A stretch of 13,937 nt of DNA from Blastocladiella britannica (Eukaryota > Blastocladiomycota > Blastocladiomycetes > Blastocladiales > Blastocladiaceae). The translations under genes were made by a program, and so were the position numbers. The notes beneath the pieces are model-generated. The model saw only the letters and a program-made list of their open reading frames with translations. It was not told the origin of the DNA and made no database searches. The DNA lies in the NCBI GenBank assembly GCA_025349905.2, contig MU625021.1, positions 1-13,937 on the forward strand, read 5' to 3'. Of this stretch, positions 1-8,287 are shown one piece after another; position 1 is the first letter of the stretch; every line of letters begins with the position of its first letter.

Positions 1-60
1 CTGAAGAATTCCGTTGGCGATAAAACGGACGTTTGTTCCACTTCACTTCCATCACGGATT

Positions 61-77
61 TCTGCATCTGAAACTCT
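61..77 (+). repeat. 17-nt repeat, copy 1
   Basis: The 17-nt word beginning TCTGCATC recurs at 349-365 with a single mismatch (T versus C at the ninth base). This copy runs directly into a T-tract. The second copy lies immediately beside the tRNA-like arm, so both may be fragments of one dispersed element. Confidence 0.4.
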
Positions 78-318
78 TTTTTTTATGGAACTCTGCCAGA
101 CCAGGGGGAGATCTTGACCATCTGCGCGCACACCCGGAGAATTCGCGTAGTCCAACCTACCACTCCCAACTTTCGTTAACGGGCTGCTGGCGCCACATCC
201 CTGATGACTTGAGCCAAGAATCGTGTGACACAAGCAACTGTTGAGGCTGAGGCTTTCCCCGTCCACATGGTTACGTCACCCCCCACACGGCGGCTCCAGG
301 CCTGCTGCTTGCACTGAC

Positions 319-341
319 GGCGCTAGGGATCGAACCTAGGC
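319..341 (-). other. tRNA-like T-arm / B-box fragment (tRNA remnant or SINE-like)
   Basis: On the minus strand the bases CTAGG-TTCGATC-CCTAG form a perfect 5-bp T-stem with a 7-nt T-loop. They include GGTTCGATCCC, a good match to the RNA polymerase III B box, followed by CGCCGTC and A as an acceptor-like 3' end. No matching 5' acceptor strand (GACGGCG-like) lies 65-95 nt upstream, and I could not fold a normal D-arm plus an anticodon loop with T33. It is therefore more likely a tRNA pseudogene or a tRNA-derived repeat fragment than a working tRNA. Chance resemblance is not excluded. Confidence 0.3.
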
Positions 342-348
342 TTCTAAG

Positions 349-365
349 TCTGCATCCGAAACTCT
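349..365 (+). repeat. 17-nt repeat, copy 2
   Basis: This is the second copy of the word at 61-77, 16 of 17 identical and in the same orientation, adjacent to the tRNA-like T-arm at 319-341. Confidence 0.4.
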
Positions 366-420
366 GTTCAGTGCACAGGCCTGAGTGAGAAATCGTTCAT
401 CTCAGTAACCTGAATACAAA

Positions 421-1143
421 ATGGCCCATCTCATCGTCCACCACCGGCCCCTGGCTCTGGCTCCATGCACTCCTCCGCGGCCACTGACCATTGTGCTTGG
501 TTCCTCGAGCAAGTTCCGTCGTGGACTCCTCGGCACACTCCTGCCCAACAATACCGATATAAATTGTCCAGTCGTCACGCTGACATTCGACGCCCCCGAC
601 ATTGACGAGGCAGCGCTGGGTGTTGAAGACCGACAAGCAGGGCATGCCGAAAAACTAACGACGCGCCTCGCACACGCCAAGGCCGATGCGCTGGAAGCCA
701 AGTGGCGTGCGGAACACACCGAAAACAACGACGACAATGCAGTGGTCCTACTTATCACCAGCGACCAGGTGATCCGGTACGACGGTACCATCCGCGAAAA
801 GCCCGAGTCGCCCGAACAGTGCAAGCAGTTCCTGGCGTCGTACGTGACGCATCCGGCCGAAACGGTGGCGGCAGTGGTGGTCACGGACGTGCGGACGGGT
901 ACACGGCTCGAGCGCGTGGTGATTGGACGCCAGGCTTGGAAGCCGGTCCCGGAAGACGTCGCGGACGCGGTGATTGCCAAGGGCGATATCATGTACTGCG
1001 CCGGCGGGTTCATGATCGACGAGCCATTGCTGTACGCGTACCTGGGCGACCGCGATGGGGATCCCGATACTATCATTGGCATGCCGCTCGCGGCTACCCG
1101 GGAGATGTTGGAGGCGGCTTATGCTGTGGCCATCAACGAATAA
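421..1143 (+). CDS. Maf/ASMTL-type nucleoside triphosphate pyrophosphatase
   Basis: This is a 240-residue intronless protein of the Maf family. The family hydrolyses non-canonical or modified nucleoside triphosphates to monophosphate plus pyrophosphate, mainly in the cytosol, as nucleotide-pool house-cleaning. The family motifs appear in order: GSSSKFRR (27-34, the Ser/Arg loop usually written SxSPRR), an EK..R..HAKA helix (77-88), TSDQVI (113-118, carrying the conserved Asp), REKP (125-128), AGGFMIDEPL (194-203) and GDPDTIIGMPL (213-223). The form (TSDQVI, REKP, AGGxMI) resembles the plant/eukaryotic Maf-like branch. The length is close to eukaryotic homologues; residues 1-22 are an extra N-terminal stretch before the first beta strand. 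The chosen ATG is the first in frame. The gene converges on CFAP251 with 17 nt between stop codons. The family is secure; the exact substrate cannot be read from sequence. Confidence 0.93.
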   Translation: MAHLIVHHRPLALAPCTPPRPLTIVLGSSSKFRRGLLGTLLPNNTDINCPVVTLTFDAPDIDEAALGVEDRQAGHAEKLTTRLAHAKADALEAKWRAEHTENNDDNAVVLLITSDQVIRYDGTIREKPESPEQCKQFLASYVTHPAETVAAVVVTDVRTGTRLERVVIGRQAWKPVPEDVADAVIAKGDIMYCAGGFMIDEPLLYAYLGDRDGDPDTIIGMPLAATREMLEAAYAVAINE

Positions 1144-1160
1144 GAAATATGTGTTTTCAT

Positions 1161-4100
1161 TCAAAGGTTCGACGCCGCCGAGGACGACGTGGCGATTTCG
1201 TCCAGCAATCCGAGCTCGCGTGCGTGCCGAAGCTCGTCGGCCGTCATGGCTTCGCCGTAGGTCATCAGGAATGACTCGAGATCGCCCACTGCCCCTGACG
1301 ACGACTCGATCGCCTGCACGGCCCCGCTCACCTGGTCTGTCCCGAGCGGTACTGCATCGCGATAGTTGAGGAACACTGTTCTTGTTCTTTTTGAGTCCAA
1401 GTGCACCAACCAGTCGTCGAAAAAATGAGGATATACGAACACTTGACCATCTCGTCCAGCGACACGCCCTCCTCTTTTGCATTCTCTAGCGCGCGCAGCT
1501 GGACCATCGACAACATCTGCTGCACGTCATGCTCGCTCGGGAAATGCCCAAGAGCGCGCATCATGTCCGGCAGCACACTGACGCCCAACGTATCGCGAAG
1601 CCGGTGCCGAGTCCCAGGCACCGACTCGCCCTGCTCGCGGATCTGCCCGTAGTAAAACAAGTCCTCGAGTCGCCGCTGCACGCCGCGGTCGCCCGTCGGG
1701 TTGATCAGGTACCGGAACGCCGCCATATCATGAGACGCGTTGTTGGGCGCGGGAGTGCCCGGATCCATCGATTGCGGGACGGGTACGGACGCACTGGCGC
1801 GCTTGGCGTGTTGGTCGAGCACCGAGGGGTACAGCCGCCACACTTTGATGGTTGGAGATGCCGAGAGAACGTCAATTGATGACGGGTCGCAGCCGTGGCT
1901 CGTGCCGCCGGCGGTGAATGCGTGCTTGCCGTCGTACGACACTGCGGCCGCGGTGATCTGATTTCATTTGATGGTTGATGTGAGTCGTCACACACAAACG
2001 CATGGTGCAACATAAAAGCGTAACATACGCTGTCAGGATGCGCGACGGCACCCAAGCACTTGTGCGGGTTTCCATCGTACGGCAGCGCCATCAACCCGAC
2101 CAGTTTGTTCTCGGTCGCGAAAAACAAGTGCCGAGGCACGCTCCCCTCACCACGACCGACCGGCGCCATCCACCGCATCGGATCTCGCGCAAAGAGCCCC
2201 GCTAGCACGCTGTCGCGGCCCACCATGCTGGCGGCAGTGAAGGTCTTGATCCGGAACCCGTCCATGGCCACCAGAATTTGCTCGACCGTCTCGGTGTCGG
2301 CCAGGCCGTCGCTGGCCGCAGTGGTTGGGGTGGCGTTCTGGTGCGTCGGAGAAGGAGGGGTTACGGGCTTGCTGCTGCTGCTGCTGCTGCTACCGGGAAG
2401 AGGCTGTCGAACGTGGGCGATCGCGGTCGGGACCAGCGATTGCTCGAGCCGGCGCGTCGACACCAGCGACAGCGGACTGACTCGCGGCAGACTACTCGCG
2501 TCGCCGGGATCAGTGACGTCTGTCGTCGTGCCAGACGACGGAGACGACGATGATGATAGCGCGTACTCGATCAATTGGCGGTCCTGGCCAATTGACAAGA
2601 GCCGCCACCGTCCAAACTGAGGCGGGGCTGGCGTATCATTGGACGCCCCAAGAAACCACAACCCGACGACGGGAGCATGGTGGCCCTGGATGCGGCCCGC
2701 CAGCTCGTACTGGACGCCCGGTCCCGGCCGGCGCCTCAGCACCGCGACCGCGCACTTGGCGTCGGCGGCGGCAATCCACTCGCCGTCGGGCGCGACCTCG
2801 ATCCGTGTGATGGCGCGCGCCGACGCCACCACCGGATCCGCCAGGTCCTCGAGCTCGTCGCCCATAATCCGCACGCTTCCGCGCGCCGACCCGGCCACCA
2901 CCATTCCCCGCGCCTCGCCATCGCCCGATAACGCCATATCTCCCGCGGAGGCAGGTACGCGAGCTACCACCAGTGCCGTGGCGGCATCGGTAAGCGCCAA
3001 CACCGACTCGATCTCGCGCCGCTCGTAGTTCCACAGCACCATGGGCCCGCCCGCGTCCATGGCCACCGCTAGCACCGGGCGCATCGGGTGTGCGGCAATG
3101 CACGTCACCGAGCCCGTCATGGACGCCTGCGCTTCATCAGGATCGGTCGCCATTGACGTCGGAGATCCGTCGCGTTTTCCGCCCGTCGCAGTCTTGAGGG
3201 CAGGGAACCCTTCGTAAATCAATTCCGAGTAAATGTCGCCGCTTGGGTCGCGCGCAGGACGCGACACGTGCACGATCTTGAGCGAGGTGGCAATCACTAG
3301 CGAGGGCACCTCGGGCTTGATCAGAAACCGGCCCGGATGCGCAAATGAAATGGATCGGATCGGGCCCGCCTTGAGCTTTTCGTAGAACGTGACGAGGCGG
3401 AACTATGGGTCATTTTGTAAAGTGAATGAGGTGGATCCAACGTATACCAATAAGGAGCAAAATAACGTACCGTGCGGTCAAAGAAGCGCACACACCCGTC
3501 CTCGCCGCCCGTCACCAGGATCCCGCTTTCGAGGGGCTCGACCACATGAATGGCTGACGCATGGACGTGACTGGATACAATGAAATGAAATGTCAAGGTG
3601 TATCAGCGAAAATGCAGAAGAGAGAACAGCAGCATACTGGTGCGTCTTGACCAATCCCCACTCGCCATCGGCCTGGACGGCCGCGGCGACTGCCGGTAAC
3701 GACTTACCCACGGCCACCATGGCTCCACCGCGCGTCCATACTGCCAAGTCGCCGCCAGTGGTCCCCGCCACCACCATCTCAGGTCCACCAGCGACCCCGC
3801 CGCCGAAAAACGCCGCAGTGGTCAGTACTGCCGTCTTGTTATTGACGCCCAGCGCTCGCTCGTAGTGCGCAACACCATGTACGTCGTCGTCGGCTGGGAT
3901 GACGCGCATTGGGTCCATGGGCCCACGGTCGGGACCGCCGCCCGTCGCACTTCCGTCCGGCCGCGCTGTTGCGGTTCCACCACCACCAGCAGAAGAGGAC
4001 GACGAACCCAGTCTTCCAGCATCAGACCGCTCGGCCACGCGCCACGTCCATGCACGCACACCTTTGGGCGAGCAGGTGACGATGCGCGCCGACGAGTGCG

Positions 4101-4920
4101 GGGAGAATCGCACCGAGCGTGGCGGCGCGCCAGAGACTGGGTCCGTGGAAGTGACCGCGTACTCGAACACCGCTTCCGCCGTCGGCTGCGTCCAGTCCCA
4201 GACCCGCAGACTCCACGGGTAAGGTGACGCCGACGACGACGTGGTATCGAACCGGTCCATTGGCGCCGATGCAGGCCCGACCGCGGCCAAGTACCGCGCG
4301 TCGTGCGAGAACGCAATCGACAATGCGCCTTCTACCACCGAAACTGGCACAGCCGCCTCTTCCTCGTTCTCTCCTGATGCAGGTGCGGAACGACCCCGGG
4401 CCAAGAAAATAGACTTGACGGGCACGCCCGTAGCCGCCTCCCAGACCACGATCGCCGCGTCGATCCCGAGATCCGCGGTCGCGCACCACCGGCCGTCGCG
4501 CGACGCGGCGGTGGCGGTGATCGGGTGCGCGTGCGCTTGCAGCGACGCCTGGCGCGCACCTCCACCCCCCGGCGGCGGTGGGGATAGGATCAGGCCCGAG
4601 TTGGCCGCGGGGACCAAGATCGACGGCATTTCGGAGGTGGGGCGGGGGGTGGTCGGGGTGGCTGTTCGTGGAGGGTTCCCACTGTTTGGATCGTCACCAG
4701 TAACTCCGCGAGGGCTCGCGACGACATGCACCGTGCGCGGGAGCTGGTTGGAAAATCCAAACACATGGTCCAGGGCCTGTCAAGCGTACTTTCTTGTTAT
4801 TCCTGCGGATCCTTCATGGAAACGATCAAAACGCACAATAGGGTGGATCGGGCCGGATTGGGTCCCGCGAGAAGCTGGCTTGGAAGTTGGTGAGCTTGGC
4901 TTTGTTGATGCTGTCGGCAT
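1161..4920 (-). CDS. CFAP251: CFAP251/WDR66-like WD40 protein of the flagellar calmodulin- and spoke-associated complex
   Basis: The model is complement(join(1161..1386, 1443..1957, 2029..3402, 3471..3570, 3638..4776, 4837..4920)), giving 1145 residues; the lengths sum to a multiple of three. In cilia CFAP251 works with CFAP61 and CFAP91 at the base of radial spokes to control dynein. WD40 blades span about 105-940, with recognisable ends IVVWE (137-141), LRVWDW (218-223), VRFFD (near 436), VLWNY and TIKVWRL (935-941). The phrase ALDHVFGFSNQ after intron 1 and GPIRSISFAHPG later resemble CFAP251. The C-terminal region (about 995-1090) holds LEDLFYYGQIR, LPDMMRALGHFPSE and SLDEMVK, the degenerate EF-hand-like segment of this family. 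The glutamate-rich N-terminus of animal CFAP251 is absent; only 28 residues precede intron 1. A Ser-rich insert encoded partly by (AGC)7 interrupts the propeller. The first exon is the least certain part. Confidence 0.9.
1387..1442 (-). other. CFAP251 intron 5 (two possible in-frame acceptors)
   Basis: The donor is GTGTTCG at 1442 downward. Acceptor AG dinucleotides end at 1387 and at 1381; both keep the frame and differ by two residues (K-TRTVFLN versus K-TVFLN). A third AG, ending at 1376, would break the frame. Readthrough would also remain open for part of its length, but splicing restores the family phrase SLDEMVK-(T)VFLNYRD. Confidence 0.8.
1958..2028 (-). other. CFAP251 intron 4
   Basis: A 71-nt AT-rich phase-0 intron, donor GTATGTTA and acceptor ATCAG. 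Removal joins LGAVAHPDS to ITAAAVSYDGKHAF, restoring a WD40 strand. Confidence 0.88.
2371..2391. repeat. (GCT)7 microsatellite inside CFAP251
   Basis: Seven GCT units on the plus strand read as AGC on the coding strand and encode seven serines in a disordered insert of the WD40 protein. Repeats of this kind are prone to length change. Confidence 0.9.
3403..3470 (-). other. CFAP251 intron 3
   Basis: A 68-nt phase-0 intron, donor GTACGTTA and acceptor CATAG. Removal joins CVRFFDRT to FRLVTFYEKLKAGPIRS, as expected for a WD40 blade boundary in CFAP251. Confidence 0.9.
3571..3637 (-). other. CFAP251 intron 2
   Basis: A 67-nt phase-2 intron, donor GTATGCTG and acceptor ATCCAG. Removal gives LVKTHHVHASAIHVVEP, continuous with the next WD40 blade. 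Confidence 0.9.
4777..4836 (-). other. CFAP251 intron 1
   Basis: A 60-nt phase-0 intron, donor GTGCGTTT and acceptor TTGACAG. It joins a short first exon (28 codons from the ATG at 4918-4920) to ALDHVFGFSNQ, the conserved start of the CFAP251 propeller. The donor has the same GTGCGT form as WNK intron 2. Confidence 0.75.
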
Positions 4921-5018
4921 TTTCAAAGTATTATTGGGTGGATCTGGGAAAAGAAGAAAGAGGTTGATGGGAATACAATTTTTGTACACAAAAAAACGAG
5001 AAACAAAAACGAAATGAA
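4921..5018. promoter_or_regulatory. 98-nt gap between the unknown gene and CFAP251
   Basis: This gap must hold the 3' end of the upstream minus-strand gene and the CFAP251 promoter or leader. On the minus strand it is T-rich, then carries a pyrimidine tract ending in CAG (last base at 4944), 23 nt before the CFAP251 ATG. That resembles a 3' splice site and could mark a 5' leader intron. I see no clear TATA box. The promoter assignment is inference from position. Confidence 0.4.
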
Positions 5019-6145
5019 CTAGCGATCCTCTGACCGCGTCCCACTCAGCATTCCAACCGGACGCACCGGCGGCGGAAATGTGTGCGGCGCCGGCGGAAAC
5101 ACGACCAGGTCGCTGTCGAGCCCTCCACTCTGCTGCCGATCCTGCTTGGTGCCTGCGTGACGGCGACTGTTGATCATTTCCGGCGTACGGGTCGGCGATG
5201 ACGACGTACTCTCGGCGGTGTGCCAACGCTGAAGCACCGCCGCGTTTCCGGGACTCTGCTTGGCATGGATCCTCGCCGCCGCCGCCGCCGCAGACGACGA
5301 TGTGGCTTCCGCCACGATCCGGTGCGAATGCTGCTGTTTCGCCACGGGTCGCGGTAGTAGCAAGTGCCCAAGTACGGCGCGAACTACCGCCAGTTTCTTG
5401 GCTCGCAGCAGCAGCGCCGGATCGGCCCCCCGCGATAGCGCATATACGTCCACGTCGAACCGGAGCGACCCAAGGACCGAGTCGCGAGCACACTGCTGGG
5501 CACCGGGCGCGGCCGGCCACACCTCAACCGCAAATGGAAGTGGCGGCTGTGCAGTGCTCGAGGGGACCACCAGTAACGGAGATCCGTCGGTGCGCGTGGT
5601 GACCAGGATCCCGCCGCTTCTGTCGCCTTGTCCGCGGCCATGGTGCTGGATCCAGCCCATGGCGGTGGCCGAGATGGGTGTCCAGTGTCGAGCGTGCGAG
5701 GTGGTGGACGGGACCGAGACCACGACAATACGGCCCATACTGGTGTTCTTGATTGGATCCCCTTGCTCTTGATCGTGGTCTTGCTCTTGGTGCCCTTGGA
5801 ATGGGGTGCGGACATGCACGGCCAGTGCCATGGCTCCTCTTTCTTCTTTTGTTCGTTTTGTTTCAGTCAGCGTCAATCACGAGCCCATTCCCAAAATGAA
5901 AAAAAAAAAGTGGAAAGGGAGGTAAACCCACCCGCTGAAAAGTGATGTGGCAGCTGCACCCGAACACTGCCGCCATCCAGTGCTGTGAGCAGACATGGCA
6001 CCCAATGGGCTGCAGCAGCACCAAGAGAGTCCTCACGGACCGACGACGACGACACCAGCGAAGAGTCATCACGCCATTGGCAGAGAACAGAGAGCGCGAC
6101 GCCTGCAATTTTGGCCGAGTGCGCGGTCGGGAGAGGAAGAGACAT
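5019..6145 (-). CDS. Uncharacterised 342-residue protein (two-exon model)
   Basis: I do not recognise this protein. The model is complement(join(5019..5833, 5932..6145)), 1029 coding bases. Exon 1 begins at the ATG at 6143-6145, 73 nt from a TATATATA box with a CT-rich leader between, and encodes an apparently folded segment (IAGVALSVLCQW, HWVPCLLTALDGGSVRVQL). A phase-1 intron with a CTGAC branch motif joins it in frame to exon 2, through the ATGG that would otherwise be the start of a 270-residue protein. Exon 2 has beta-strand-like runs (MGRIVVVSVP, GGILVTTRTDGSPLLVVPSS), a helix rich in Leu/Ala (PALLLRAKKLAVVRAVLGHLLL), an Ala6 run, and a polar, Pro-rich C-terminal tail. No signal peptide or membrane span is evident. 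CFAP251 follows 98 nt downstream on the same strand. The second exon is more certain than the first. Confidence 0.6.
5834..5931 (-). other. Proposed intron of the unknown gene
   Basis: A 98-nt, AT-rich phase-1 intron with donor GTGGGTTT, a CTGAC branch-like motif at 5866-5870 and acceptor AGGAG. It is longer than the other introns here. Splicing joins HHFSA to AMALAVHVRTP without changing frame. Alternative acceptors lie a few bases upstream. Confidence 0.5.
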
Positions 6146-6550
6146 TTTGTCGAAGATCGACGAAGACAAAAGAAAAGGGAAAGGAAAAGTCCACTCGTCC
6201 GTTAGGGCCGGGTATGGTATATATAAGAGTATGGATATCACACAAGTCGGTCGAGTCGAGGAGCGTCGGAGGGAGTGCGTGAATTTTATATGTGTTATCG
6301 GACGACAAAGGGCGGACAATGGGGAAGTCAGCATACGCTGGTGACACGGTGGTGGGGGAAGAGAAGAGGATAAATCACCCAAAAAACCAAAAAATGGCGG
6401 CGGCGGCGTGAGGTGGCTCATCGAGGGGGGGGAGGCAGAAGGAGCTAGTGGCCGCGATTGACAACTGATCGACGCCAGTTGGACTTGGTAGTGGGCTGGA
6501 TCAGGGTGTCCAGACAGTAGTACATTTTTCATTGGCCATATTTAGGTCAC
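6146..6550. other. Intergenic region between the membrane-protein gene and the unknown gene
   Basis: This 405-nt region holds the 3' end of the membrane-protein gene and the promoter of the unknown gene. Besides the TATA box it contains a G-rich run (about 6425-6432) and A-rich tracts. Open frames here, apart from the extension of exon 1 above its ATG, look like chance. Confidence 0.6.
6218..6225 (-). promoter_or_regulatory. TATA box for the unknown gene
   Basis: TATATATA stands alone in an otherwise mixed region, 73 nt upstream of the proposed ATG on the minus strand. A pyrimidine-rich stretch (about 6152-6192, read on the minus strand) lies between, as is common around fungal transcription starts. 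Because the box is symmetric, a plus-strand use cannot be excluded, but no plus-strand gene follows. Confidence 0.5.
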
Positions 6551-8287
6551 TCACTCCTCGTCTTCATCGTCGGACCCCAAGTACATGGTCCGCGCCATCC
6601 CCCGCGGGGCATCGACCCGGTCCATGCGCGCACGAGTGCCACCAGCGCCAACGCCACGAGCATCTCCACGCACCGCCCGAGTGCCACCGCCATTGCCGCC
6701 CGACCGCGACTGCTGCAGCTGCTGTTGCTGGCGGATCGCCGCTGCCCCACGCAATCCCTGCGACCCAGCAGCGGCGCCAGACCGGTCAACTTGCCGAAAA
6801 CTAAACTCGGTGGACACAGACGGCGCGGACGGACCCGACATGATCGAGTAGTATGCGGCGTCGGCTGCGCCAAGCGGGTCCGAATACAAGTCGCCCGTGG
6901 CAAAGGTTCCGCGCGCGGTCACTCCACCACCACCGCCGGGAGTTCCGCGCGGTAACGGGTTGGGCGAGTCAAAGTAGGACCCGGCGTCGTCGTCGTCGTC
7001 ATCGAACCCGTCGTATGTCGGTAATGGCGGTGGCGGTGGCGGTAATGGCGGTGGTCCTTGTGTTCGGTCTGGGCCGGATCGTCGGCGAGGCACGCTCGCG
7101 AACCGCGACGTGGCCGGCGGCGCTCCTGCCCGCGGCGATTCTGGTCCGCCGTACGAACCGCTCGAAGAGTATCCGCCGCGCAGCGGCTCAAATGATGGTG
7201 GCGGTGGCGGCGACAGCGGTTGCTGTTGTCGCGGGTAGTAATCGGACGGTTGTCGCGGGTACGCTGGAATGTCCGGTGGAGGTGTTCGGGCCGGCGGCGA
7301 CATGGGTGGTTTGCTCGACAAGAACACGGGCGCACCAGGCGTACCACCACCATTACCACCGGCGTTCCCAGACTCGATGCGATTCGCAAAACTGCTGGTG
7401 GTCGAGGATCGGGGACCGCCCAGGATCTCGACGGGGGTGGGCACCGCCAGCAGAGCCAGGAACCCAATCAGGCCTGCGACCGAGGACACTGCCGCCAGGA
7501 TCTTGACGATCGGGTCCGGCGGCGGTGGACGCGGCGGCGCAGTCGCGGCGCCAATCACTACCCCGCGCGTCGGGGCTAGTTGCACTACGTCGGCCTGCAT
7601 GAACGCTGCCGTCGCTGTTGCCATTGGAGTGGATGTTGGTGGCATTACCATGTCGGCCAGCCGTGGTGCTCCATTCGTAGGTGTTGCTGTAGGTTGACTA
7701 CTGGCAGGAGTAGGAAGAGACATCAACGGCCGCCGCGATGCAGCCGGCGCCAGCTGGTTGGATGGCAGACTCTCACCCCCCAGTTTCGCCGGCAATTGCA
7801 GAAACCCTGGTGGCCGCAGCGCGCCAAACAGCATCAGCGCCAGTCCACCAGTGAGAATGGCGGCCAACAGCGTCAAGATCGCCAGCACTCGGAGCGATAT
7901 CGTGACGCCTTTCCCTGGCCGGTACTCGGCATTGTCCAGCGCCTTCATGGTGGCATTGGCGACCTGTCGTCGTCGAGTCAGGGTCAGGGCAATGGCCACC
8001 AGCGGGAACAGCGTCGACGCGGCCGCGATGGCAAGCGGACGTTTTGCGCCGGCCGAGAACAAAAAGAAGGCCAGGGCGCCCGAGGTGCCCATGTGGATCA
8101 CGTGCGCGGACATCAGCCCGAGGTACACGGACATGCTCTTATACGTATATGCGCAATAGACCAGGCGCTCTTCGGGAAATGGGTTGTGCGTCCAGCGCGT
8201 CGTTGTGGTCGAGGAGTCTTGCTCTCGAGCCAGAAATATACAAATATAGAGAATCGAAAGACCTGCCAAAAGAGTGACGACGGCCAT
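6551..8287 (-). CDS. Multi-pass membrane protein with long proline-rich tail, family unknown
   Basis: I do not recognise the family. The 578-residue intronless reading frame starts at an ATG followed at once by a hydrophobic segment (2-20), which could be a signal anchor. Further likely membrane spans are at about 56-79, 84-104, 127-157 and 260-282. Charged residues RRR (105-107) and KR (82-83) flank them. Between spans 4 and 5 lies a Pro/Thr/Ser/Ala-rich stretch of about 100 residues. The tail (283-578) is disordered: YPRQ repeats near the middle, poly-Pro runs (PPPPPSF, PPPLPPPPPPLP) of the kind that bind SH3, WW or EVH1 domains, an Asp6 run, Gly-rich parts, a QQQQLQQ patch and an acidic end DDEDEE. 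A membrane protein tethering cytoskeletal or signalling partners is plausible but only inference. The stop lies 405 nt before the next gene start. Confidence 0.82.
   Translation of the reverse strand: MAVVTLLAGLSILYICIFLAREQDSSTTTTRWTHNPFPEERLVYCAYTYKSMSVYLGLMSAHVIHMGTSGALAFFLFSAGAKRPLAIAAASTLFPLVAIALTLTRRRQVANATMKALDNAEYRPGKGVTISLRVLAILTLLAAILTGGLALMLFGALRPPGFLQLPAKLGGESLPSNQLAPAASRRPLMSLPTPASSQPTATPTNGAPRLADMVMPPTSTPMATATAAFMQADVVQLAPTRGVVIGAATAPPRPPPPDPIVKILAAVSSVAGLIGFLALLAVPTPVEILGGPRSSTTSSFANRIESGNAGGNGGGTPGAPVFLSSKPPMSPPARTPPPDIPAYPRQPSDYYPRQQQPLSPPPPPSFEPLRGGYSSSGSYGGPESPRAGAPPATSRFASVPRRRSGPDRTQGPPPLPPPPPPLPTYDGFDDDDDDAGSYFDSPNPLPRGTPGGGGGVTARGTFATGDLYSDPLGAADAAYYSIMSGPSAPSVSTEFSFRQVDRSGAAAGSQGLRGAAAIRQQQQLQQSRSGGNGGGTRAVRGDARGVGAGGTRARMDRVDAPRGMARTMYLGSDDEDEE

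Larger units (their letters stand above)
1..420. other. Upstream non-coding region without a convincing gene
   Basis: This stretch precedes the Maf-like gene. The longest open frames lack the GC-rich third positions and protein-like composition of the real genes in the window, and none resembles a known family. It contains a T-run at 77-84, a tRNA-like T-arm on the minus strand (about 319-341), and two copies of a 17-nt word (61-77 and 349-365). The final part probably holds the promoter and 5' leader of the Maf gene, but I see no TATA box at a typical distance. Confidence 0.6.

Noticed and set aside
14..244. 76-codon frame at the left edge
   Set aside because: No coding-like codon use, no homology I can see, and it runs through a T-tract.
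300..395. A functional tRNA gene around the B box
   Set aside because: No 5' acceptor strand complementary to CGCCGTC lies at tRNA distance, and the potential anticodon loop lacks T33. Kept only as a tRNA-like fragment.
402..1082. 226-codon minus-strand frame opposite the Maf gene
   Set aside because: The plus-strand frame carries all Maf motifs in order; the antisense frame is Ser/Arg-rich without family features.
4944..5066. Fusion of the unknown gene with CFAP251 by splicing
   Set aside because: The available donor is phase 0, which leads to a stop before the CFAP251 ATG, and both genes have satisfactory separate ends.
6218..6330. A small nuclear RNA gene on the plus strand after the TATATATA box
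   Set aside because: The bases after the box do not resemble the starts of U1, U2, U4, U5 or U6, and the box is better placed for the minus-strand gene.
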